Shown in pieces: positions 34,372 through 42,172 of a stretch of DNA of 51,994 bases (the first letter of the stretch is position 1; every line of letters begins with the position of its first letter). Source of the stretch: DATJFH01 sp035495815 (GTDB lineage Bacteria; Acidobacteriota; Terriglobia; Bryobacterales; Bryobacteraceae). Made by a program: the position numbers and the translations under genes. The notes below the pieces were generated by a model. It saw only the letters and a list, made by a program, of their open reading frames with translations, did not search any database and was not told where the DNA came from. The stretch covers positions 1 to 51,994 of the forward strand of contig DATJFH010000195.1 in assembly GCA_035495815.1 (NCBI GenBank), in the 5' to 3' direction.

Positions 34372-35034
34372 TTAGAAAATGCGTCGCTTCAGACGCGCGA
34401 CGTTGAATTTGGCGGTATCGGCCACCGCCATCACGGCCATCACGCCTGCCTGCACCGGGTCGCTGACTACCAGGTCGGCCGCATCCGGGACGCTGCCAGC
34501 CATATTCAGGCTGATGACCAGCAGCCCGGTCTGACGCACTTCGCGCACCGCGGCCTCGATCGCTCCACCCATCAGCGAGCCCGCCAGCACCAGCGCCTTG
34601 ACGCGAGGAAGCCGCGCCACGGCGCGTACCGCATCGGCCAGCGACTGCTCGCCCACCAGCGGAATGGTGTCGACCGAGATATGTTCCCCACGGATATTGT
34701 GGCGGTCCGCCTCGGAAACCGCGCCGATGGCCACCTGCCCCACCTGCGCGCCGCCCCCCATGATGATGATCCGCTTCCCGTAGATTTTTTCGAGGCTCTT
34801 CACCACCTCCACGCCGCGGACCACAGGCAGCTTTTCAAGGTCGGCGGTCAGTTGCGACAGCTCCGACGAGAGTTCGACCTCGAAATAAATCCTGGCGTCC
34901 GGCGGGCGGTTGTCGATGATGGCGACCGAAGTGATGTTGGCCTGATGCTCCAGAATCACGCCGGTCAGGCGGTGAAGGAGTCCGAGACCCTCCTGGGCGT
35001 GGACGACCACGCCGATCTTTTCCTGTTTTTCCAC
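34372..35034 (-). CDS. ACT-domain protein with a conserved C-terminal domain of unknown function
   Basis: A 220-residue cytosolic protein. Residues 5-75 form an ACT ligand-binding domain (IGVVVHAQEGLGLLHRLTGV, then ITSVAIIDN). Residues 88-220 form a Rossmann-like second domain, with IIIMGGGAQVGQVAIGAVSE, VKALVLAGSLMGGAIE and a C-terminal VMAVADTAKFNVARLKRR. I recall this two-domain arrangement mainly from archaeal proteins (DUF5612-like). An amino-acid-sensing role is inferred from the ACT domain only. The start is GTG at 35034; TATACT (35045-35050) lies 10 nt upstream. Confidence 0.75.
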   Translation of the reverse strand: MEKQEKIGVVVHAQEGLGLLHRLTGVILEHQANITSVAIIDNRPPDARIYFEVELSSELSQLTADLEKLPVVRGVEVVKSLEKIYGKRIIIMGGGAQVGQVAIGAVSEADRHNIRGEHISVDTIPLVGEQSLADAVRAVARLPRVKALVLAGSLMGGAIEAAVREVRQTGLLVISLNMAGSVPDAADLVVSDPVQAGVMAVMAVADTAKFNVARLKRRIF

Positions 35035-35044
35035 GATGCCTTAC

Positions 35045-35050
35045 AGTATA
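35045..35050 (-). promoter_or_regulatory. Candidate -10 element (TATACT) for the ACT-domain gene
   Basis: Minus-strand TATACT, 10 nt upstream of the GTG at 35034. Transcription would begin about 4 nt before the start codon, so the mRNA is nearly leaderless. Confidence 0.35.
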
Positions 35051-35106
35051 GCGGGGGCGCCGGTTTCGTACCGCGCGATCGGACGCAGTCTGCTGCCCTG
35101 TCGCAG

Positions 35107-36546
35107 TTACGGCAGACTGGCCGTGGCCGAGTCGGGCGATAGGCGGGCTCGGATCTGATTCATGATTTCATTCGCCAGGAACGGTTTTTGCAGAATCTGG
35201 AAATCATGTTCCTCGCAGGTGATCTGGTCCTTGCCGGGCAGCTCCGCGCCGGACATGATAATCACCGGAATACTGGGCGACATCTCCCGCAGACGCACGC
35301 CGAGCGCGACGCCGGTCTCGTCGGGCAGCACATAGTCCAGCAGCGCGACGCTTGGCCGCTCCCGCGAAACCAGTTCGCGGCCCGCCTCCGCCGTCTCCGC
35401 CGTCAGGAGCTTCCAGCCGGATTGGGCCATCAGACGCTCGAGGAACCGCAGCAAATCGCGATTGTCATCCACGATCAGCACCGTCGGATGCGGAGCAAAC
35501 GCCGGATCGGCCGCCTCGGCATGGATCAGCAGACTGGTCTTGTCCGGCGCCAGATCCACGCGGATGCGGCCGCCTGCCGAGATCTGGCCGGTGGCCACCA
35601 TCGTGGCCAGCGGTTGCGTCAGCTGGCGGTGGATCGTGCGATTCAGCTCGCGCGCGCCGTACTGGGAGCTGGTGCCGGCTTTGAGCAGAAACTCGCGGCT
35701 CTCTTGCGGCACCTCGATCGTGAAACAGCGCTGCCCGAGGCGGCTGTTGACGTGACTTTGCAGCTGCCGGATCTGGTGATCGAGGATCGCCGAGAGCGAT
35801 TGCGAATCGAGCGGCTGGTAGGTGATTACCGCGTCGATGCGGTTCACGAATTCCGGAGAGAATTTCTTGCGTACGGCCGTCAGTCCGATCGCCTGCAGCT
35901 TTCCGGTAAGGTCCTGCTGCTCTTTCTTCACCCCGGCCTGGAAACCGAAGTCCGGGTTTATCTCCTTGAGCATCTCCCGCGCGCCCAGGTTACTGGTGAG
36001 AAACACCAGGCTCTTCTCGAAGTTCACCGCCGTATTGTCCCCCAGGCGCAGAGTGGCTTTGTCGAGGACGCCCAGCAGAAGCCGCGTCATGGACGGCGCC
36101 GCCTTTTCGATTTCGTCGAACAGGACGATGGACAACGCCGACTTCTCGCTGGTCACCGAGTTCAGTTTCTGTTGCGTCAGCACGGGTTGGGTTTCGCGGT
36201 GGCCCAGATAACCCGGAGGCGCTCCGATAAGTTTGGCAACTTCGTGCTCCATCTGAAACTCGCCGCAGTCCACCTTCAGCAGGCTTTTCTCGCTGCCGTG
36301 GATCACTTCCGCCAGCGCTTCGACAGTTTTGGTTTTGCCCGTCCCGGTGGGACCGAGCAGAAGGAACACACCCACCGGCCGCCCCTCCGGCGCCAGCCCG
36401 GCCTGAAACATCTGAATGTAGGGAATGATGATATCCGCCACGGCGGGCTGGCCGACCACTTTCTGGGTTAACTGCGCTGCCAGATCCCCGGACTTGTCTT
36501 CTACAGCAGTTTTCTTCGATTTTCCCGACGGTTGCGCACTCTTCAT
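35107..36546 (-). CDS. Clp-type AAA+ ATPase fused to a response-regulator receiver domain
   Basis: A 479-residue protein. Residues 25-340 are one complete ClpA/ClpB class AAA+ module, like the second module of those proteins: VVGQ, Walker A GPTGTGKT (65-72), pore-loop GAPPGYLG (108-115), Walker B VLFDE (141-145), sensor-1 TSN (184-186), arginine finger FVNRID (233-238), sensor-2 GARE (297-300). Residues 355-470 are a receiver domain with Asp360/Asp361, phospho-acceptor Asp404, Ser432 and Lys454. There is no Clp N-domain, first AAA module, M-domain or ClpP-binding IGF/L loop that I can see. Phosphorylation might switch unfoldase activity. The frame opens at 36597, but a TATACT lies at 36571-36576 inside it, supporting the ATG at 36546. 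Confidence 0.88.
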   Translation of the reverse strand: MKSAQPSGKSKKTAVEDKSGDLAAQLTQKVVGQPAVADIIIPYIQMFQAGLAPEGRPVGVFLLLGPTGTGKTKTVEALAEVIHGSEKSLLKVDCGEFQMEHEVAKLIGAPPGYLGHRETQPVLTQQKLNSVTSEKSALSIVLFDEIEKAAPSMTRLLLGVLDKATLRLGDNTAVNFEKSLVFLTSNLGAREMLKEINPDFGFQAGVKKEQQDLTGKLQAIGLTAVRKKFSPEFVNRIDAVITYQPLDSQSLSAILDHQIRQLQSHVNSRLGQRCFTIEVPQESREFLLKAGTSSQYGARELNRTIHRQLTQPLATMVATGQISAGGRIRVDLAPDKTSLLIHAEAADPAFAPHPTVLIVDDNRDLLRFLERLMAQSGWKLLTAETAEAGRELVSRERPSVALLDYVLPDETGVALGVRLREMSPSIPVIIMSGAELPGKDQITCEEHDFQILQKPFLANEIMNQIRARLSPDSATASLP

Positions 36547-36570
36547 CTCAGGTACACCGCCTCTGTCCCC

Positions 36571-36576
36571 AGTATA
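36571..36576 (-). promoter_or_regulatory. Candidate -10 element (TATACT) for the Clp-receiver gene
   Basis: Minus-strand TATACT, 24 nt before the ATG at 36546. It would give a leader of about 18 nt containing GAGG. It lies within the longest open frame, which argues against the upstream start. Confidence 0.35.
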
Positions 36577-36604
36577 CATGCGAGGACGTCTTGCCACGCC
36601 TGAT

Positions 36605-37765
36605 TCACTTTAAACCAGCCGCGATTTCGACTGGTTTCCGCTTCCATTTTTCATTGAAGAATGAATGAATTGCATCCCCTATGCGGCCCGAGGCGCGTCC
36701 GTCTCCGTAAGGGTTGTGAACGCGCGACATCGCCGCGTATGCCTTTTGATCTTCAATCAGGTTTTCCACCGCTCCCACGATTGCAGTCTCGTCGGCGCCG
36801 ACCAGCTTTACCGTTCCGGCTTCCACGGCTTCCGGCCGCTCCGTCTTTTCCCGCATGACCAGCACCGGCTTCCCCAGCGACGGACCTTCCTCCTGAATTC
36901 CACCCGAATCGGTGATCAGAAGGTAGGCCTTACGCATCAGGTCTACGAAAGGAACATAGTCGAGCGGGGCGATGAGGTGAACATTCGGCAATCCGCTCAA
37001 ACGCCGCCGGACCGGCTCCTGCACGTTCGGGTTGGGATGCACCGGATAAACGAGTTCGACGTCGTCCCGGGAAGCCACGCGGGCGAGCGCGGAGCAGATT
37101 TGCTCGAAACCGTTCCCGAAGCTTTCGCGGCGGTGCGCCGTGACCACGATCAGTTTCTTTGCAGGATTTAGAGCAGGCAGTCCGCCGCCGGCCAGCCGTC
37201 CGCTCTCGAGGCCGTCACGGACATGCAGTACGGCGTCGATGCCGGAGTTGCCGGTTACCGTAATCATGCACGAATCCACCCCCTCCGCCTGCAAGTTGCG
37301 GGCCGCTCCAGGTGTGGCTGCAAAATGGAGGTCGGCCAGCCTTCCTGTCAATACGCGATTCATCTCCTCGGGAAACGGCTGCGCCAGGTCCCCGGTGCGA
37401 AGCCCTGCTTCGACGTGTCCAATCGACACACGAGCGTAGAAAGCCGCCAACGCCCCGCAGAGAGTGGTGGTGGTATCGCCCTGCACCAGCACGATGTCGG
37501 GCTGTTCACTCTGCATCACCGGCTCGAGGGCCGCCAGAATCCGGGAAGTGGATTGGAACAGCGTCTGGCCGGGCAGCATCAGGGACAGATCATGGTCGGG
37601 GCGGACGTCAAAGGCGTCCAGCACCTGATCGAGCATCCCCCGGTGCTGCCCGGTGACGCATACCCGCGCGGTGAAATCGGCCGGCCGTGATCTCATGTGG
37701 CGGAGAACCGGGCACAGCTTGATCGCTTCGGGCCTCGTCCCGAACACGAACAGCACCTTGACCAT
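36605..37765 (-). CDS. wecB: UDP-N-acetylglucosamine 2-epimerase (non-hydrolysing)
   Basis: A 386-residue cytosolic enzyme that interconverts UDP-GlcNAc and UDP-ManNAc for surface polysaccharide synthesis. It shows FGTRPEAIKLCPV, VQGDTTTT, GHVEAGLRTGDLAQPFPEE, TAHRRESFG and TDSGGIQEE, the full set of WecB/MnaA landmarks, including the allosteric-site residues of the non-hydrolysing class. The gene is not in an obvious sugar operon. A good promoter lies directly upstream, and the ATG follows its -10 by 7 nt. Confidence 0.95.
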   Translation of the reverse strand: MVKVLFVFGTRPEAIKLCPVLRHMRSRPADFTARVCVTGQHRGMLDQVLDAFDVRPDHDLSLMLPGQTLFQSTSRILAALEPVMQSEQPDIVLVQGDTTTTLCGALAAFYARVSIGHVEAGLRTGDLAQPFPEEMNRVLTGRLADLHFAATPGAARNLQAEGVDSCMITVTGNSGIDAVLHVRDGLESGRLAGGGLPALNPAKKLIVVTAHRRESFGNGFEQICSALARVASRDDVELVYPVHPNPNVQEPVRRRLSGLPNVHLIAPLDYVPFVDLMRKAYLLITDSGGIQEEGPSLGKPVLVMREKTERPEAVEAGTVKLVGADETAIVGAVENLIEDQKAYAAMSRVHNPYGDGRASGRIGDAIHSFFNEKWKRKPVEIAAGLK

Positions 37766-37772
37766 TGAGACC

Positions 37773-37801
37773 AGTGTAAGCTGGAAGCTGTCCGCTGTCA
37801 G
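37773..37801 (-). promoter_or_regulatory. wecB promoter (-35 CTGACA, 17-bp spacer, -10 TACACT)
   Basis: On the minus strand, CTGACA (37801-37796) and TACACT (37778-37773) are separated by exactly 17 bp. This is the best sigma-70-type promoter found in the window. The -10 ends 7 nt before the wecB ATG at 37765, so transcription should start at or next to the start codon. The -35 touches the hairpin at 37801-37818. Confidence 0.55.
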
Positions 37802-37818
37802 CTATCGCTTTCGATAGC
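37801..37818. other. 7-bp inverted repeat between wecB and the ABHD18-like gene
   Basis: GCTATCG-CTTT-CGATAGC, a perfect inverted repeat in the 77-bp divergent gap, abutting the -35 of wecB. It could be an operator acting on both genes. It is unlikely to be a terminator because both flanking genes point away from it. Confidence 0.5.
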
Positions 37819-37842
37819 CCAAGCCGGCCGCTCATCGATTCT

Positions 37843-38880
37843 ATGCTCCGTGAAAGCTACCGGCGCTGGATGCTGGACTGGGAGAACCGTCTGGCCTTCC
37901 GCGCCACCAATCGGGTCGTAAGGCCCTTCGAATGGGGAATTGACTGGACCCGTAACTGGCCGGCTGCCGCCCGGCTTCCGCAAAACGGCCATGGCCCTTA
38001 CGAATACCTGAACGCGCTCAACCGGACGATTCTCGAACAGAGCGATGAATTCTTCGGATACGAGAAACCCTCCCGGTTTGAACTGGATGCCGATATTCTC
38101 AAATTCCGCTCCCCGGTGAGAACGCCACATCCCGCCAACGACCTGGCGCACGCCCGCTGGTTCCCGGCGCCGGGTTCGAAGAAAGCCGTGGTCGTGCTTC
38201 CCCACTGGAACGCCGGCGCCCAGCAGCACGTCGGACTGGCCCGGGGAATCCGCCGGCTGGGCATCTCCGCGCTGCGCATCAGCCTTCCCTACCACGATCT
38301 GCGAATGCCGCCGGAATTGCAGCGCGCCGACTACGCGGTGTCGTCGAATGTGGCCCGGACGATAGACGCCACCCGGCAAGCGGTCATCGATGTGCGCTGT
38401 TGTCTCGACTGGCTTCAATCGATGGGCTACGATCGGCTGGGGATCGTCGGGACCAGCCTTGGCTCCTGCTATGCGTTCCTGGCAAGCGCGCACGACGAAC
38501 GGCTGGCGGTGAATGTGTTCAACCACTGTTCCTCCTATGTTGCTGATGTCGTTTGGACCGGACTGTCGACGCAGCATATCCGGCAGAGCATGGAAGGCAA
38601 TATCGATCTCGACCGCCTGCGCGAGGTCTGGATGGCGATCAGCCCGGTCAACTACATGGAGAAGTTCGCAAGGACGCCGAAGAAGTCCAAATTCATCTAC
38701 ACCCTCTACGACACGACGTTCCTGCCGGAGTTTTCCAGGCAAACGGTGGAGAGCATCCGCCGCCGCCGGATCGATCACGATGTCGCCGTGCTGCCGTGCG
38801 GGCACTACACCATGGGCGAGACGCCGTTCAAGTTTTTGGACGGATACCACATCTGCTCATTTATAAAGAAATGGTTGTAG
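37843..38880 (+). CDS. Alpha/beta hydrolase, ABHD18-like family
   Basis: A 345-residue cytosolic protein. The fold markers are VVVLPHWNAGAQQHVG (oxyanion side), the nucleophile elbow GTSLGS with Ser205, and a C-terminal His in LPCGHYTMGE. This matches the alpha/beta hydrolase 18 family, for which no reaction is established to my knowledge. There is no signal peptide. No clear Shine-Dalgarno is seen before the ATG at 37843. A role in surface glycolipid metabolism next to wecB would be speculation. Confidence 0.8.
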   Translation: MLRESYRRWMLDWENRLAFRATNRVVRPFEWGIDWTRNWPAAARLPQNGHGPYEYLNALNRTILEQSDEFFGYEKPSRFELDADILKFRSPVRTPHPANDLAHARWFPAPGSKKAVVVLPHWNAGAQQHVGLARGIRRLGISALRISLPYHDLRMPPELQRADYAVSSNVARTIDATRQAVIDVRCCLDWLQSMGYDRLGIVGTSLGSCYAFLASAHDERLAVNVFNHCSSYVADVVWTGLSTQHIRQSMEGNIDLDRLREVWMAISPVNYMEKFARTPKKSKFIYTLYDTTFLPEFSRQTVESIRRRRIDHDVAVLPCGHYTMGETPFKFLDGYHICSFIKKWL

Positions 38881-38936
38881 TCTAAAAAGCATCTGAAAAG
38901 GCGTAAAAAGGCGTGGCCCTGGTTGACAGGCTGCGC

Positions 38937-38942
38937 TATAAT
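38937..38942 (+). promoter_or_regulatory. Candidate -10 element (TATAAT) for the sigma-kinase-peptidase operon
   Basis: A perfect TATAAT, 28 nt before the ATG of the ECF sigma gene, giving a leader of about 22 nt with GGGGAG. A perfect TTGACA lies at 38923-38928, but only 8 bp separate the hexamers, too few for a standard promoter; no other -35 is seen at 16-18 bp. Confidence 0.4.
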
Positions 38943-38970
38943 GCCCGCTACGATCGAACACGGGGAGTCT

Positions 38971-39537
38971 ATGGGCGACGTTACCCAACTCCTACAGCAG
39001 TGGCGCGAAGGAAGCCGAGAGGCCGAAGCCGAACTCTTCGAGCTGGTTTTACCAAATCTGCGCCGCCTGGCCCACTACCTGATGAAAGGGGAGCGCAAGG
39101 GCCATTCCTTACAGCCCACCGAACTGGTGGATCAGATCTACTTCCGGCTGGTCGCCGCCAGGGATCGGGATTGGCGGAATCGTCAGCATTTCTTCGCTAT
39201 AGCTGGTAGAGCCATGCGGAGGCATCTGATCGACCACGCCCGCGGCCGGCCGGACGCGGAGTTCGTCTCGCTGGAGGGAATCCAGAACTTTCTGCCCGCG
39301 GGCAGCCCCAAGATAGATCTGGCGATTACAGTCGACCGGCTGCTCGATCGCCTGGCGGAAACGAAGCCGGAATGGTGCACCCTGGTCGAAGTGAAATATT
39401 TCCTGGGACTCACGGACGAAGAGGCCGCTGAAGCGCTCAGCCTGAAGCTCCGCACAATGCAGCGAATGTGGCTCGACGTCCGAAAGTGGTTGTTCGAGCA
39501 GACGGAGTCCGGCCATGCCAAACAAAGCGCAGGATGA
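38971..39537 (+). CDS. ECF RNA polymerase sigma factor (acidobacterial/planctomycete kinase-linked type)
   Basis: A 188-residue sigma factor of the TIGR02999-like group. Region 2 covers about 20-90 (AEAELFELVLPNLRRLAHYL, ELVDQIYFRL, RAMRRHLIDHARGR); region 4 covers about 120-175 (LLDRLAETKPEWCTLVEVKY, GLTDEEAAEALSLKLRTMQR as helix-turn-helix). This group usually has no anti-sigma factor and is linked to Ser/Thr kinases, as here. The ATG at 38971 with GGGGAG just upstream is preferred over an in-frame TTG at 38923, which would place a perfect TATAAT inside the gene. It overlaps the kinase gene by 23 bp, so the two are translationally coupled. Confidence 0.88.
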   Translation: MGDVTQLLQQWREGSREAEAELFELVLPNLRRLAHYLMKGERKGHSLQPTELVDQIYFRLVAARDRDWRNRQHFFAIAGRAMRRHLIDHARGRPDAEFVSLEGIQNFLPAGSPKIDLAITVDRLLDRLAETKPEWCTLVEVKYFLGLTDEEAAEALSLKLRTMQRMWLDVRKWLFEQTESGHAKQSAG

Positions 39538-42163
39538 CGACCTGGTCATGAGCCTGGTCGAGATGGCTTTGGCCAAGCCGCTCGAGGAACGCCAGTCCTA
39601 TCTCCAGAGCGCCTGCGCCAACGATTCGGAGCTGTTCAGCAAGGTCTGGGACTATGTGGAGTGCGAGCAGCGCATGAACGGGTTTCTGCTCGAGCCCCTC
39701 TATCCCCCGATCTCCATCGAGCATCCGTTCGAGCCGCAAGAGCTTCTCGAAGGCCGGTTCCGCATCGTGCGCGAAGTGGCGCAGGGAGGCATGGGCATCG
39801 TCTACGAAGCGGAGGACGAGAAGTTGGAGCGGCGCATCGCACTGAAGTGCGCCAAGACCGGCTTCCGCAAGCGCCTGCCGCCGGAAGTGCGCCATGCCAG
39901 CGAAATCAGCCACCCCAACGTGTGCAAGATTTTCGAGATCCACACGGCGTCCACCAGCCGGGGAGAGATCGACTTTCTCACCATGGAGTTTCTCGACGGG
40001 GAAACTCTGGCCGAGCGGGTTCGACGCGGGGCGGTCCCGGAGCCGGAAGCCCGGGAGATCGCGCTGCAGCTTTGCGCCGGTCTGGCTGAAGCGCATCGCA
40101 AACGGGTGATCCACGGGGATCTCAAGAGTAACAATGTCATCCTGACCCCCGGGAACAACGGGCCGGGAAGAGCAGTGATCACCGATTTCGGCCTGGCGCG
40201 GCGGCCGGAGACGGCGCAGCGTACGGCGCCGTCGGGTCAGCAGGGAGGAACGCCCGCCTACATGGCGCCCGAGTTGTGGAAGGGCGAGAAGGCGTCGACC
40301 GCCACGGATATCTACGCCTTGGGTGTCATCCTCTTTGAATTGATCTCCGGCCGGACGCCGGAGCGGCCGGCGCCTGGTGAAGGAGAATGGCTCTCCTGGA
40401 AACCGCCGGCGGCACATCCCAAATGGGATGGCGTGATCCGCCGCTGTCTCGATCCGGATCCGGCGCGGAGATTTCGGGATGCCGATGAGGTCGCCCTGGC
40501 CCTGGCGCCGCCGCCCAGGCGCAGATGGGTCCTGGGAGCGGCGGCGGCCGCCCTGCTGGCCGTCGTCTCCGGACTGGTGACCTATGAGAAAGCCGCTGCT
40601 CCGCGCGAATCGGTACGGCTGGCGGTGTTGCCTTTCGCTTCCGTTCCGGAGACGGCGGCGCTGGCGCAGCGTCTTTCCAGCGACACCTCGGATCAACTGG
40701 CCCGCCTTCGTAGTTCCGGCAGGACGAAGCTCACCGTGATCCCGCTGGCTCGTGCCGCGCGGGAGAAAGTGGACAAGCCGGAGAAAGCCCGGACGGTTCT
40801 TGACGCCACCCACGTCCTGCACGGGACGCTGACGAAAGAGAAGCAGAAGGTGATTCTGCACGCCTACGTGACGGCCACGGGTTCGATGGTCAATGCGACG
40901 GACTGGAGCGCCGAGTACGCTGCCGGCGAGTTGCGGTACGGTCCGGTGGCTTTAGCAGGGATGGTGACGGGAACGTTCCGGCTGCCGGCGCTGGCTGCCC
41001 TGGCGACGGTGAATGCGGCCGCCATCCAGGATTACCTGGCCGGGCTGGCCTGTCTTCGCCGCAATTCCGGCGCCGACGCCTCGCTGGCTTTCCTCGAGCG
41101 GGCGGTCATCGCGGATCCCGACTCTCCGCTCACGCATGCGGCTCTGGCTGAATCGGAATGGGTCAAGTACTTTCTGACCAAAGACCAGGCTTGGCTTACG
41201 CGCACCGAAGAGTCGGTGCGTCGGGCTGAAGTCCGCAATCCGGATTTAGCGCAGGTACACCGCGTCGCCGGATTGCTTTTGGCGAACTCCGGCAACTATG
41301 AGCTCGCCGAGAAAAAGTATGGCCGGGCCATCGAGCTCGATCCGGTCAATAGTGACACGTACAGGCGCCTGGGGATGGCATTCGACGCGAACAACCAGCT
41401 TGACCAGGCCTTGGCCGCCTATCGCCGCGCCATTGAATTGGACCCGCGAAACCATCGCAATCACCAGGCCTTGGGAGCGTTTTATAACAAGCAGTCCAAT
41501 TACCTGGAAGCCGTGAAGCACTTCCAGAAGACGGTCGAGCTGGCTGCCGACGAGCCTGACGCGCATTTTGCTCTGGGCACCATCTACAAGAGCCTCGGGC
41601 GGTTTGCCGAGGCCGAGAGCGAGCTGCGCTTCGCCCTTCGGGCCGGCGATTCTCCAACGGCGTTACAAAACCTCGCGCTGGTCCTCATGTATCAGAAGAG
41701 GGATCAGGAAGCGATTGGATTGTTGTCGCAGGGGTTGAGCCGCTGGCCGGAGAGATACCAATGGTGGATGAATCTCGGCGCTTCCTACCGGCGCATAGGG
41801 CTCGAATCGGAATCCGGAAAGGCAACCAGACGAGCCTTGGAATTAGCGGAAAAAGAGATGGCCCAGAATCCCCGCTCCGGCAGGATCCGATCCCACCTGG
41901 CGTACCTGTGCGCAAAGCTCGGCAACCGGACAAGAGCAGAATCAGAGATTGCGCAAGCCCTGTTGCTCTCCCCGAATGACACCGGCGCTCTTTATGCGGC
42001 GGCTCAAACCTATGAGAGCCTGGGCGAGCGCGACGCCACCCTTGCCGTTTTAGGACGCGCGCCGGGTGAGGTTTTTACGGATTTGAGCCGCTGGCCGGAA
42101 TTGGCGGATTTGCACAAGGATCCTCGCTTCATCCAGTTGGTGGCTTCACACAAGGTTCGATAA
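39515..42163 (+). CDS. Membrane Ser/Thr protein kinase with C-terminal TPR domain
   Basis: An 882-residue protein. Residues 5-60 are the short helical domain seen before acidobacterial kinases (LAKPLEERQSYLQSAC). The kinase domain is at about 83-335: Gly loop VAQGGMGIVY (88-97), Lys111, catalytic HGDLKSNN (200-207, non-RD), DFG (224-226), APE (251-253). A single membrane span, 338-356 (WVLGAAAAALLAVVSGLVT), is followed by a periplasmic region with a TolB-like N-terminal part (LAVLPFASVPE) and about eight TPRs from 530 on (AEKKYGRAIELDPVN, ALAAYRRAIELDPRN). It probably senses an envelope signal and phosphorylates the sigma factor or the peptidase. It lies 9 bp before the peptidase gene. Confidence 0.9.
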   Translation: MPNKAQDDDLVMSLVEMALAKPLEERQSYLQSACANDSELFSKVWDYVECEQRMNGFLLEPLYPPISIEHPFEPQELLEGRFRIVREVAQGGMGIVYEAEDEKLERRIALKCAKTGFRKRLPPEVRHASEISHPNVCKIFEIHTASTSRGEIDFLTMEFLDGETLAERVRRGAVPEPEAREIALQLCAGLAEAHRKRVIHGDLKSNNVILTPGNNGPGRAVITDFGLARRPETAQRTAPSGQQGGTPAYMAPELWKGEKASTATDIYALGVILFELISGRTPERPAPGEGEWLSWKPPAAHPKWDGVIRRCLDPDPARRFRDADEVALALAPPPRRRWVLGAAAAALLAVVSGLVTYEKAAAPRESVRLAVLPFASVPETAALAQRLSSDTSDQLARLRSSGRTKLTVIPLARAAREKVDKPEKARTVLDATHVLHGTLTKEKQKVILHAYVTATGSMVNATDWSAEYAAGELRYGPVALAGMVTGTFRLPALAALATVNAAAIQDYLAGLACLRRNSGADASLAFLERAVIADPDSPLTHAALAESEWVKYFLTKDQAWLTRTEESVRRAEVRNPDLAQVHRVAGLLLANSGNYELAEKKYGRAIELDPVNSDTYRRLGMAFDANNQLDQALAAYRRAIELDPRNHRNHQALGAFYNKQSNYLEAVKHFQKTVELAADEPDAHFALGTIYKSLGRFAEAESELRFALRAGDSPTALQNLALVLMYQKRDQEAIGLLSQGLSRWPERYQWWMNLGASYRRIGLESESGKATRRALELAEKEMAQNPRSGRIRSHLAYLCAKLGNRTRAESEIAQALLLSPNDTGALYAAAQTYESLGERDATLAVLGRAPGEVFTDLSRWPELADLHKDPRFIQLVASHKVR

Positions 42164-42172
42164 GGAGAACAA

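Noticed and set aside
36547..36597. Longer N-terminus of the Clp-receiver protein
   Set aside because: The added 17 residues are low-complexity basic and would place a TATACT -10 candidate inside the gene.
38923..38942. TTGACA and TATAAT as one sigma-70 promoter
   Set aside because: Only 8 bp separate the hexamers, while 16-18 bp are needed. Only the TATAAT is kept as a candidate.
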